From DASXHZ01 sp036488085 (lineage in GTDB: Bacteria; Acidobacteriota; Thermoanaerobaculia; Gp7-AA8), in the NCBI GenBank assembly GCA_036488085.1, contig DASXHZ010000005.1, forward strand, positions 1 through 64,000: DNA of 64,000 nucleotides, given 5' to 3'. The notes below the pieces were generated by a model. It had not been told where the DNA came from and did no database searches. It saw only the letters and a list, made by a program, of their open reading frames with translations. This document shows positions 17,665-26,364 of the stretch, in pieces. The position numbers were made by a program, and so were the translations under genes. Position 1 is the first letter of the stretch. Each line of letters begins with the position of its first letter.

Positions 17665-20600
17665 ATGAAAGGGAGCCCACCCCGAAGGTTTTTCGCGGTC
17701 CTCGGAACCGCATTTGTCATCTCGCTTCTCGCCGTATGCGCTTTTGCTCAGATTCAGTCAGGCAACATTTACGGCAAGGCCCAGGCAAAGGATGGATCGG
17801 CGCTTCCGGGCGTCTCCGTGACTTTGACTGGAATCGGCGCACCGCAGACATTCGTCACGGATGCGACCGGCGCATTCCGTTTCCTCGGACTCTCGCCCGG
17901 AACCTATGGTCTCAAGGCGGAGCTCGCGGGATTCGGAACCGCCACCCGTAACGGCGTCACCGTGAACCTCGGACGCAATGCCGACGTCACGATGACTCTG
18001 AACCCGGCGGCTTCGGAATCGATCACGGTCACGGCCGAAGCGCCGCTGCTCGACGTCCGCAAGACGGGCACGGGCGCGGACATCTCCAAGGTCGAGCTCG
18101 AGAAGGTCCCGAGCGCGCGCGACCCGTGGGTCATCCTGCAGCAGACCCCGGGCGTCATCATGGACCGCAACAACGTCGGTGGTAATGAGTCGGGCCAGCA
18201 GTCGGTTTACGCTTCGAAGGGCACGACGGGAACGCAGTCGACGTGGAACGTCGACGGCGTGAACATCACCGACTTCGCAGCGACCGGCTCCTCGCCGTCG
18301 TATTTCGACTTCGACTCGTTCGAAGAGATGCAGGTCACCACGGGCGGCACCGATCCGCGCATCATGACGCCGGGCGTGCAGCTCAACATGGTCACCAAAC
18401 GCGGCACGAACGACATCAAGGGTTCGGCGCGTGCCTTCACGACCAAGAAGGCGTGGCAGGCCGACCCGAAGATTCCGTCGGAAGCTTCGACGTACCTCTT
18501 CGGGATCAACGAGATCAACGACATCGAGGATGACGGCGCGGAGATCGGCGGACCGATCCTTCGCGACAAGCTGTGGTTCTGGGGCGCCTTCGCCAAACAG
18601 AACATCGACATCCTTACGCCGACGGTTCTCAACGGCAGCCAGTTCCGCGACAAGACCCAGCTCAAGAACGAGAACCTCAAGCTAAACGCGCAGCCGCTGG
18701 CGTCGAACAGCCTCACGGCCGTCGACCAGTTCGGCGCGAAGATCAAGCTGGGCCGCAACGTCGCCACGACGCGGCCGCCCGAGACGGCTTGGAACCAGAA
18801 CAACACCTACGCCAAGGGCACGGGCAGCCTCACCGACCCGACCCTCTGGAAGATCGAAGACACGCAGATCATCGGACACAACCTCTACCTGACGGGCCTC
18901 TACTCGAAGGTCCAGGGCGGCTTCCAGCTCATCGCCGACAATGGCCAGGGCTGCGCCACGTTCGCTTGCGGTATCAACAGCCTGAACGCGTATCGGGATA
19001 AGCGTCCGAAGGCTCTGGGCGGCGACAATTCGTGGCACCGCTCGTTCTACAGCGTCAACTCCCTCCGTCCGCAGAAGCAGTACCGGATCGACGGTTCGGC
19101 TTTCGCGAACACCGGCACGGTCAGCCATGAGCTGAAGTTTGGTTATGGCTATCGCAAAGCCGACGTTACATCGAACACCGCGTGGCCCGGCGACCAGTTC
19201 ACCTATAACTACGGCGCTGCGGCAGGATTGGGCGACGGTACCGACACCGGCCTCGTCCAGTTCATGCGCTTCCCGATCCTCACCTACTCTGCGAAGTCGA
19301 CCGATGCGTACATCGGCGACACCGTCATGGTAGGAAACCTGACGGTTCAGGGCGCCTTGCGCTATGACCAACAGAAAGGCGTCGACGGCGCAGGCGTGGC
19401 GGCCGCGAATTCGGTCATTCCCGACCTCCTGCCGAACGTGCCGTTTGGGGCGTCTACCGGTCTGAGCTGGACCAACATCTCGCCTCGCTTAGGCCTCACC
19501 TATACACTCGGCGCGAATCGCAGCACGCTGCTGCGAGGCGCGTACTCGCGATACGTCAATCAGTTGAATAGCGGCGCGGTCACCCCGACTACGCCGGGCG
19601 CGTATTCGTACATCGACTACTACTTTAACGACAAGAACGGCGATAACGTCGCGCAGCGTAACGAGATCGACTTCGCTTCCGGAAACATTGGGTCCGGCGG
19701 TTTCGATCCGGCCAATCCGCTGCAGACGACACAGTTCACCCGCTGGGCGAGCAACCTGAAGGCGCCGTACACCGACGAGATCATCCTCGGCGCCGAGCAC
19801 GAGCTCCTGACGGACTTCTCGATCGGCGTCAACGGCACCTATCGCAAGCTGCAGAACTTCACCGAGACCATCGGTGAGCATCACCAGGGTGCGGGCGACT
19901 TCTACGGCCCGCAGGATTACGTTCTGCACGCGCCGGTGAATGCGACGCTCCCGAACGGGACGGTCGTCTCGCTTCCGTACTACGTACTCGCACCAGGCGA
20001 GTCGAAGCCTCTCTACAACGTCATTCGCAACGAGCCCGGCTACTATCAGACGTATCGGGGGCTCGAGTTCACCGCCCTGAAGCGGATGTCGAATCGCTGG
20101 ATGATGCGCGGAAACCTCACGCTGCAGGACTGGAAGCAGCACGTCAGCCCGTCAGCGATCATTGATCCGACCATCACCCGCCTGTGCCCCACCTGCAACG
20201 GCTCGGAAGTCATCTTCCAGAGCACGGGCAGTGGTGCCAAGGGCAATGTCTACATCAACTCGAAGTGGTCGTTCGATGTGACCGGCGCCTACCAGATCCC
20301 GGTGATCGAGAGTTCACTCGGTGTGAACCTCAGCGGTCGTCAGGGCTATGCCGTCCCGTACGCCTATTTGATTCGCGGCACGGGCGGCGAAGGTACGAAG
20401 GCGCTGCTCGCTCCGCCGAGCGTCGATTCGTTCCGCAATGACAACGTCTACCAACTCGATCTCCGTCTCGCCAAGGAACTCCGGTTCCAGCGTATCGGAC
20501 TCACGCTCTCGGTTGACGCGTTCAATATCCTCAACTCCAACACCATTCTGCAGCGCGACGTCTCCTCGCTGAACGCCTCGGCGACCAGCTCGGCGCCGAA

Positions 20601-20673
20601 CTCCACGTCGAACCACGTGACGGAGGTTCTCTCTCCGCGCGTGTTCCGTCTTGGTGCACGTCTGTCGTTCTAA
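17665..20673 (+). CDS. TonB-dependent-receptor-like outer-membrane protein with carboxypeptidase-regulatory domain
   Basis: 1002 residues. Signal peptide about 1-30 (ending CAFAQ); CarboxypepD_reg-like beta sandwich about 32-115 (NIYGKAQAKDGSALPGVSVT); plug-like region about 125-240 (SITVTAEAPLLDVR, VDGVNITDFAATGSSPSYFD); then a long beta-barrel region ending VFRLGARLSF with a C-terminal Phe as in outer-membrane barrels. Acidobacteriota carry many such SusC/OmpA-like receptors. No SusD-like partner or TonB box was spotted. The ATG at 17665 has AAAGGAG upstream. Expression is probably set by the c-di-AMP riboswitch 300 bp upstream and stops at the terminator at 20699. The substrate is unknown; the neighbouring sulfatase-fold proteins suggest a surface glycan or phosphoglycan. 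Confidence 0.9.
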   Translation: MKGSPPRRFFAVLGTAFVISLLAVCAFAQIQSGNIYGKAQAKDGSALPGVSVTLTGIGAPQTFVTDATGAFRFLGLSPGTYGLKAELAGFGTATRNGVTVNLGRNADVTMTLNPAASESITVTAEAPLLDVRKTGTGADISKVELEKVPSARDPWVILQQTPGVIMDRNNVGGNESGQQSVYASKGTTGTQSTWNVDGVNITDFAATGSSPSYFDFDSFEEMQVTTGGTDPRIMTPGVQLNMVTKRGTNDIKGSARAFTTKKAWQADPKIPSEASTYLFGINEINDIEDDGAEIGGPILRDKLWFWGAFAKQNIDILTPTVLNGSQFRDKTQLKNENLKLNAQPLASNSLTAVDQFGAKIKLGRNVATTRPPETAWNQNNTYAKGTGSLTDPTLWKIEDTQIIGHNLYLTGLYSKVQGGFQLIADNGQGCATFACGINSLNAYRDKRPKALGGDNSWHRSFYSVNSLRPQKQYRIDGSAFANTGTVSHELKFGYGYRKADVTSNTAWPGDQFTYNYGAAAGLGDGTDTGLVQFMRFPILTYSAKSTDAYIGDTVMVGNLTVQGALRYDQQKGVDGAGVAAANSVIPDLLPNVPFGASTGLSWTNISPRLGLTYTLGANRSTLLRGAYSRYVNQLNSGAVTPTTPGAYSYIDYYFNDKNGDNVAQRNEIDFASGNIGSGGFDPANPLQTTQFTRWASNLKAPYTDEIILGAEHELLTDFSIGVNGTYRKLQNFTETIGEHHQGAGDFYGPQDYVLHAPVNATLPNGTVVSLPYYVLAPGESKPLYNVIRNEPGYYQTYRGLEFTALKRMSNRWMMRGNLTLQDWKQHVSPSAIIDPTITRLCPTCNGSEVIFQSTGSGAKGNVYINSKWSFDVTGAYQIPVIESSLGVNLSGRQGYAVPYAYLIRGTGGEGTKALLAPPSVDSFRNDNVYQLDLRLAKELRFQRIGLTLSVDAFNILNSNTILQRDVSSLNASATSSAPNSTSNHVTEVLSPRVFRLGARLSF

Positions 20674-20698
20674 GGCGACGATTCATAGTTGACACAGA

Positions 20699-20728
20699 CC
20701 CGCTGGGGGCAACCCCAGCGGGTTTTTT
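20699..20728 (+). terminator. Rho-independent terminator after the receptor gene
   Basis: CCCGCTGGGG and CCCCAGCGGG form a perfect 10-bp stem with loop GCAA, followed by six T. Confidence 0.95.
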
Positions 20729-20784
20729 GTTGTGCCGAAAATGGATTACCGGCCCGAGCGGTCGTGTTCTCCGGTCGAACGTCC

Positions 20785-22998
20785 ATGACCGGCCTACGCT
20801 CTCGCTTCATCCTCTCGCTGGCGGTTTTCGTCGCGCTTGCATCGTGCGGGCGCGGGCGAATCGGACCCGGATCGAACCAGACGCCGGTCATTCTCATCTC
20901 GATCGACACGCTGCGCTCCGATCACCTTCCGGCCTACGGCTACACCGGCGTGGCGACGCCGAACATCGACGCGCTGCGTGCCGACTCGATTCTCTACGAC
21001 CGTGCTTACAGCCATGTGCCGCTCACGTTGCCATCGCACACCTCGATCCTGACCGGAATGCTGCCGGCGGACAACGGAGTGCGCGACAACGTGGGCTATC
21101 GCGTCAACACCTCCACGCCGATGATCCAGGAGCTTCTGAAGAAGAACGGCTACGCCACCGGCGCTTCCGTGTCGGCGTTTGTCCTGCGGCGCGAGACGGG
21201 CATCGCGCGCGGATTTGATTTCTTCAGCGATGAGGTCAGACCGACGCACGGCGAGAAGTTGATCGGCCTTGTCCAGCGCGACGGCAAAGAGACGCTGGAA
21301 GCGGCGAACGGCTGGCTGACGTCGCATATCGACCGGCCGTTTTTCTTCTTCCTGCATCTGTATGAGCCGCACACGCCGTACGCGCCGCCCGAGCCGTACT
21401 ACTCGAAGTACCGGAGCCATTACGACGGCGAGATCGCGTACGTCGATGCGATCGTCGGGCAGTTGATCGGCGAGCTGAAGAACAAGGGCGTTTACGACAA
21501 GGCGCTCATCGTCCTTCTTTCCGATCACGGCGAAGGACTCAACGAGCACGGCGAGGACGAGCACGGCCTCTTCCTCTACCGCGAGGACCTCCAGGTCCCC
21601 CTCATGGTGAAACTGCCGAAGCAGCGCCGTGCGGGCGCGAGTGTAAAGACGCCCGTCGAGCTCACCGACGTCTTCCCGACCATCCTCGATCGTACCGCCA
21701 CGCTCGCGCCGAAGACCGGAAAGCGTTCGGGGCAGTCGCTGCTGACGTTCCTGGACGACAAGGGTCCTTCGCGCGCGATCTACGCGGAGACGTTCTATCC
21801 GAAGTTCCACTTTGGTTGGAGCGATCTGCATTCGCTCATCGATGGCAACGACCACTACATTCGCGCGCCCCAGGCGGAGCTCTACGATCTCGCCCAAGAC
21901 CCCGGCGAGAAGAACAACCGTCTCGAACAGGATCGCCGTACCTACGTCCGCATGCGGACGGCGATCGAGCCGTTCGTGAGCCAGGCATCGGCGCCGTCGA
22001 ACATCGACCCCGAGGAGGCGGCGAAGCTCGCGGCACTTGGCTACGTCGGATCGACGGTGGCAGTGAAGAGTGGAGAATCGCTCCCCGATCCGAAGAGCAA
22101 GATCGGCCAATACAACGATATCCGGATTGCATACACGCTCTACAAGAACAAGAAGAGCGCCGAGGCTTTGCAATTGACCGAGCGGCTGCTGAACGACAAC
22201 CCGCTTCTCACGGACATGTGGGATTTGAAGTCGAAAATCCTCTTCCAGATGGGCCGGCCCCTCGACTCGATCGCCGCGGCTAAAGACGGCCTGCGCCACG
22301 TTCCGACGTCCATCGCGTTGCTGTACGACGTGGCGAACCTCGCGATGTCGCTCGGCGACCTCGACACGGCGAAGCAGCATGCCGAAATCGCCGTGAAGAT
22401 CGAGCCGGGCGAAGCGCACGAGATCCTGGCGCGGATCGCGGTGAAGCGCGGCGACGAAAAGACGGCGGAGCGGGAGGCGAATGCGGCGCTCGCAACGTCG
22501 CATGCACCGACCGAGGCACTGAAGATTCTCGCCTCGCTCGCGGAAGAGCGGGGCAACCTGCCACAGGCGCTGGCGTACCTCGATCGTGCGAGCTCCGAAG
22601 CGGCACTCAACGAAAAACAGGTTATCGGCCTTCACCAGTTGCGCGGCGACACCCTCGCGCGCATGGATCGCAACGCGGAAGCGGAGAAAGAGTTCCGCGC
22701 CGCCGTCGCCGAAGATCCGACGGTGCCGGAGCCGTATGCGGCGCTCATCATGTTACTGGCGGTCGAGCATCGGCTCGACGAAGCGACACAGCTCATCTTC
22801 GAAGTCGTCAAAGAAGCGCCGGAGCCGAAGACCTACGCGCTGGTTGCCGAGACGCTGACTGCGATCGGCGACAGCCGCGGCGCCGTCTACTGGGCGACGC
22901 TGGGGCAGCAGCGCTTCCCTGGTGACGCCGATCTCCGCGTTCTGCCGCAGCGTCTCCGCGACGCCGCCCCGATGCTCCGCAAGCGCATGTTGAACTGA
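20785..22998 (+). CDS. Sulfatase-fold (alkaline phosphatase superfamily) lipoprotein with C-terminal TPRs, pair 1 member A
   Basis: 737 residues from the ATG at 20785. Lipoprotein signal with lipobox LASC. Sulfatase-fold domain about 35-420: metal-binding ISIDTLRSDH and LLSDHGEGLNEHGEDEHG. The nucleophile site reads TLPSHTSILTG, with Thr instead of the Cys/Ser that is converted to formylglycine, and His instead of the usual Arg. This points to a Thr-nucleophile phosphatase or phosphotransferase rather than a classical sulfatase. The C-terminal ~300 residues are TPR-like repeats. It would be anchored at the periplasmic face or cell surface. The stop overlaps the next ATG by one base. The closest relative in view is the 730-residue protein at 26365. 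Confidence 0.88.
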   Translation: MTGLRSRFILSLAVFVALASCGRGRIGPGSNQTPVILISIDTLRSDHLPAYGYTGVATPNIDALRADSILYDRAYSHVPLTLPSHTSILTGMLPADNGVRDNVGYRVNTSTPMIQELLKKNGYATGASVSAFVLRRETGIARGFDFFSDEVRPTHGEKLIGLVQRDGKETLEAANGWLTSHIDRPFFFFLHLYEPHTPYAPPEPYYSKYRSHYDGEIAYVDAIVGQLIGELKNKGVYDKALIVLLSDHGEGLNEHGEDEHGLFLYREDLQVPLMVKLPKQRRAGASVKTPVELTDVFPTILDRTATLAPKTGKRSGQSLLTFLDDKGPSRAIYAETFYPKFHFGWSDLHSLIDGNDHYIRAPQAELYDLAQDPGEKNNRLEQDRRTYVRMRTAIEPFVSQASAPSNIDPEEAAKLAALGYVGSTVAVKSGESLPDPKSKIGQYNDIRIAYTLYKNKKSAEALQLTERLLNDNPLLTDMWDLKSKILFQMGRPLDSIAAAKDGLRHVPTSIALLYDVANLAMSLGDLDTAKQHAEIAVKIEPGEAHEILARIAVKRGDEKTAEREANAALATSHAPTEALKILASLAEERGNLPQALAYLDRASSEAALNEKQVIGLHQLRGDTLARMDRNAEAEKEFRAAVAEDPTVPEPYAALIMLLAVEHRLDEATQLIFEVVKEAPEPKTYALVAETLTAIGDSRGAVYWATLGQQRFPGDADLRVLPQRLRDAAPMLRKRMLN

Positions 22999-25076
22999 TG
23001 CGCAAGAGCCTCATCGCCATCGGGGTGGTCGTGATGGCCGCCGCTGCCGGCGGTTGGTGGTTCTACGCACGCCATCGTGCCGGAGGCGTTCGCGCGAACG
23101 ACGTCATCCTCGTCACGATCGACACGCTCCGTGCCGATGCCCTCGGGTACGCCGGCAACACACGCGTGCAGACGCCGTTTCTCGACTCGCTGGCGGCGCG
23201 CGGCGTGGTCTTCACGAACGCGCATGCGCACAACGTCATCACGCTGCCGTCGCACGTGAACATCCTCACCGGCCTCTATCCCTTCCAGCACGGCGTGCGC
23301 GAGAACGCCGGGTTCAAGCTCGACCCGAAGTTCCCCACCGTCGCGACGATGCTGCGGCCGCTCGGTTATGCCACCGGCGCGTTCGTCGGTGCGTTTCCGC
23401 TCGACCGCCGTTTCGGCCTCGACCAGGGTTTCGACGTCTACGACGACACCTATGGCAAAGGCGAGGCGAGTGTCGATTTCGTGGTGCAGGAACGCCGCGC
23501 GTCCGTCGTCCTCGACGCGGCCTCGAAGTGGTGGGAGGCGAACGCGGGAAAGAAGCGATTTCTCTGGGTCCATCTGTACGACGCGCACGCTCCGTACTCG
23601 CCGCCCGAGCCGTTCTTCTCCCAATTTCGCTCCAACGAATATCTCGGCGAGATCTCGTACGTCGATAGCGAGCTTTCGCGCGTGCTCGGCCCGATGCTCG
23701 CGAAAGATCCGAGCGCACTGCTGATCGTCACCGCCGATCACGGCGAGGCGCGCGGCGATCATGGCGAGCAGACGCACGGCCTCTTCGCTTATGAGTCGAC
23801 GCTGAAGATCCCGCTCCTGGTGATCGGGCCCGGACTGCAGCATCGCGTTCAGGCCGGCTACGTCCGCCACATCGACATCGTCCCGACGATCTTGGCGGCC
23901 GTTGGCGGAACGCGGACCGTGGACCTTCGCGGCGAGTCGCTGCTCGACGTGACTGATGGCAAGGGGACGCCGCGCGACACGTACTTCGAGTCGCTCTCGA
24001 CCCAACTGAACCGCGGATGGGCGCCGCTCACCGGCATCATCCATAGTGGCGAGAAGTTCATCAATTTGCCGATCGCGGAGCTCTACGACCTTCCTCGCGA
24101 TCCCCACGAGCTGACGAACCTTCGCGAAGAACGGCGGCGCGATGCCGACGAAGCCCGCCGTCTGCTCGAGCCGATGCTGAAATCTCCGGCGCCGGCCGGC
24201 CGCACCGTCGACGCCGACACGCTCGCGAAGCTCCGCAGCCTCGGCTACATCTCCGGCACCGCGCCGGCCTCGAAGGTCTACACCGCCGCGGACGACCCGA
24301 AGAACCTGGTCGGTCTCGACTCCGAGATGCACGATGCGGTGAGCGCCTTCGAGACGCACCATCCCGAAAAAGCGCTCGCGCTCACGCACGACGTCGTGAT
24401 GAAGCGGCCCGACATGACGGCGGCGCGCGAGATGTTTGCCTTCATGCTGGAACAGAACGATCGCGTCCCCGAAGCGATCGAGCAGCTGCGCATCGTCGTT
24501 GCGGCGCCGGGCGCAAGCGATAGCAGTGCGGTGCAGCTCGCGCTGCTGCTCAGCCAGAACGGCCGCGCGAACGAAGCGCTGCAGGTCCTCGAGCCGCGGC
24601 TTGCATCGAAGGATCCCGACCTCCTCAACGCGTACGGCGTCGCATTGCTCAACGCCGGACGTCCCGACGACGCGGCACGCCAGTTCGAGTCCATCCTCAA
24701 GATCGACCCGAACGACGCGCCGGCGTTGCAGAACCTCGGCATCCTCTCGCTGCAGCGCGGCAACGTGGAGTCGGCGCAGAGCTACCTCTCCCGCGCATTG
24801 TCGCTGAACCCGAAACTGCCGCTGGCGCTCAACACGATGGGTGTCGTTTACGCGCGTAACAACGACCTGCAGGGCGCCGTCGACATGTGGAACCGCGCGG
24901 TGGAGATCGACCCGCGGCAATACGACGCGCTGTTCAACATCGCGTTGGTGGAACGTCAGCTCGGCCACACCGAAGAGTCGAAGAAAGCGCTGGCGCGCTT
25001 CGTCGCGACCGCGCCCCGCTCGCAGTACGGTGCCGACATCGCCGCTGCCGAGCGCCAGCTCGCGACGATGCGCTGA
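22998..25076 (+). CDS. Sulfatase-fold/TPR protein, pair 1 member B
   Basis: 692 residues, starting at the base that ends the previous gene (TGATG), so translation is coupled. An N-terminal membrane helix (IAIGVVVMAAAAGGWWFYA) anchors a periplasmic sulfatase-fold domain: VTIDTLRADALGYAG, ITLPSHVNILTG with Thr at the nucleophile site, and TADHGEARGDHGEQTHG. The second half is TPR (LNAGRPDDAARQFESILKID, AQSYLSRALSLNPKLP). It resembles the protein at 28557 far more than its operon partner, so each pair combines two distinct subfamilies. A terminator follows. Confidence 0.88.
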   Translation: MRKSLIAIGVVVMAAAAGGWWFYARHRAGGVRANDVILVTIDTLRADALGYAGNTRVQTPFLDSLAARGVVFTNAHAHNVITLPSHVNILTGLYPFQHGVRENAGFKLDPKFPTVATMLRPLGYATGAFVGAFPLDRRFGLDQGFDVYDDTYGKGEASVDFVVQERRASVVLDAASKWWEANAGKKRFLWVHLYDAHAPYSPPEPFFSQFRSNEYLGEISYVDSELSRVLGPMLAKDPSALLIVTADHGEARGDHGEQTHGLFAYESTLKIPLLVIGPGLQHRVQAGYVRHIDIVPTILAAVGGTRTVDLRGESLLDVTDGKGTPRDTYFESLSTQLNRGWAPLTGIIHSGEKFINLPIAELYDLPRDPHELTNLREERRRDADEARRLLEPMLKSPAPAGRTVDADTLAKLRSLGYISGTAPASKVYTAADDPKNLVGLDSEMHDAVSAFETHHPEKALALTHDVVMKRPDMTAAREMFAFMLEQNDRVPEAIEQLRIVVAAPGASDSSAVQLALLLSQNGRANEALQVLEPRLASKDPDLLNAYGVALLNAGRPDDAARQFESILKIDPNDAPALQNLGILSLQRGNVESAQSYLSRALSLNPKLPLALNTMGVVYARNNDLQGAVDMWNRAVEIDPRQYDALFNIALVERQLGHTEESKKALARFVATAPRSQYGADIAAAERQLATMR

Positions 25077-25092
25077 CGAGATCACCGAAGCG

Positions 25093-25124
25093 CGCCGGGG
25101 GAGACCCCGGCGGCCTTTCCGTTT
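25093..25124 (+). terminator. Intrinsic terminator after pair 1
   Basis: CGCCGGGG and CCCCGGCG form an 8-bp GC stem with loop GAGA, followed by a pyrimidine-rich GCCTTTCCGTTTT tract. Confidence 0.75.
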
Positions 25125-25213
25125 TCCGGGGTGATATCGTCTGGAACACACGCGTTTTCGACCGCGTTGTCACCCGGGCAGACCAGACGAAAACGGATCC
25201 ATTTGGAGGATTG

Positions 25214-26254
25214 ATGCGCAGGTTTACTACGTACATGACGGCATTCGTAGTCACACTCGCCCTCGCGGTCACGGCGATGGCGCAGGTGCGCGGCACCGGC
25301 CGTCTCCAGGGAACGGTCTACGACAAGACGACCAAGAAGCCGATCGCCGATGCCACCGTGACGGTTGCGCTCCCGAACGGGAGTACCCAGCCGATCGTCA
25401 CCAAGACCGACAAGAACGGCCACTGGGGCGCCCTTGGCATGGTGAGCGGCATGTGGAACATCGACATCGTGGCCGCCGGATACCAGACCACCCGCGGCAC
25501 GGCCAACGTCAGCGAGATTGAGCGCCTGCCGCCGATCAAGACGGAAATGGCGCCCGAAGAGAAGCAGGAGGCCGCGGCGCCCGTCGCCACGGCGAGTCCT
25601 CTCATCCCGAAAGAGGGTGTCGATGAGATCAACGAGGCGCAGACGCTCCTGAGCGTGAAGACGAGTGACACCGTCACGGCCGCTGACGTGAAGGCGAACG
25701 CGGTGAAAGCGGCCGCCGACCTCGAGAAGGCCCTTCCGATGATTCCGCCCGACAACGACAAGGTCAAGTCCGTTCGGGTTCAGGTTCAGGAAGTGCTCGC
25801 GCAGGCGTATTACAAGGCCGGCGACCTGCCGCACGCCATCTCCACCCTCGAGAGGCTGAACGCCAGCGACCCGTGGACGACGCCGGATGCGAACCAGACC
25901 CAGCGCCAGATCCTTCTCGCGAACCTCTATCTCGAGAACGGACAGCTCGATCAGGCGAAAGGGATTCTCGACAAACTTCCGGCCGGCGCCATCGCCGACC
26001 CGACCATCTACATCAATGTCGGCATCCTCTTCCTCAACAAGAAGAATCCGACCGACGCCGTCGCGTACTTCACGAAGTCGATCGACCTCGATCCGAAGCG
26101 CGAGGATTCGTACTACTACCGCGGGCTGGCGAACGCGCAGTTGAAGCACACCGCCGAGGCGCGCGCTGACTTCCAGCAGGTCATCACCCTGGCGCCCGAT
26201 TCGAGCGACGCCAAAGATTCGAAGCAGATGCTCGACGCACTACCGAAGAAGTAG
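25214..26254 (+). CDS. Secreted TPR protein with N-terminal carboxypeptidase-regulatory-like domain
   Basis: 346 residues with signal peptide MRRFTTYMTAFVVTLALAVT...AMAQ. Residues ~27-110 are a CarboxypepD_reg-like beta sandwich (GRLQGTVYDKTTKKPIADAT). After a Pro/Ala linker come helical TPRs (VLAQAYYKAGDLPHAISTLE, FTKSIDLDPKREDSYYYRGL). There is no enzymatic motif, so a scaffolding role in the periplasm is the likeliest reading. TTTGGAGGA precedes the ATG. It lies between the two sulfatase-fold pairs, after a terminator, so it probably has its own promoter. Its domain type matches the N-terminus of the receptor at 17665. Confidence 0.8.
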   Translation: MRRFTTYMTAFVVTLALAVTAMAQVRGTGRLQGTVYDKTTKKPIADATVTVALPNGSTQPIVTKTDKNGHWGALGMVSGMWNIDIVAAGYQTTRGTANVSEIERLPPIKTEMAPEEKQEAAAPVATASPLIPKEGVDEINEAQTLLSVKTSDTVTAADVKANAVKAAADLEKALPMIPPDNDKVKSVRVQVQEVLAQAYYKAGDLPHAISTLERLNASDPWTTPDANQTQRQILLANLYLENGQLDQAKGILDKLPAGAIADPTIYINVGILFLNKKNPTDAVAYFTKSIDLDPKREDSYYYRGLANAQLKHTAEARADFQQVITLAPDSSDAKDSKQMLDALPKK

Positions 26255-26260
26255 GTCAAA

Positions 26261-26351
26261 TCGAGGTTCGAGGGAAGAGGTTCGAGGGAAGAGATCGAAG
26301 CAACCGAGTCGATTCTTACCTCTTCCCTCGAACCTCGAACCTCTTCCCTGA
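26261..26351. repeat. Inverted 14-bp-period repeat (two 7-nt units)
   Basis: GAGGTTCGAGGGAA-type units repeat at about 14-bp spacing in the left arm (26262-26293). Their reverse complements fill the right arm (26319-26350), so a long stem is possible. It lies between the TPR gene and the second pair, and may act as a terminator or just be a mobile palindrome. Confidence 0.75.
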
Positions 26352-26364
26352 ATCTCTCACCTCC

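Noticed and set aside
17262..17713. Small genes between the riboswitch and the receptor
   Set aside because: Frames at 17262-17450 and 17432-17713 (minus) have no ribosome site, no motif and overlap the terminator or the receptor signal peptide.
20794..25151. Very long open frames on the minus strand opposite the first sulfatase-fold pair (613 and 754 codons)
   Set aside because: They mirror the high-GC codon bias of the real plus-strand genes, are Arg-rich with no domain motifs and lack plausible starts; the plus-strand frames have clear catalytic motifs.
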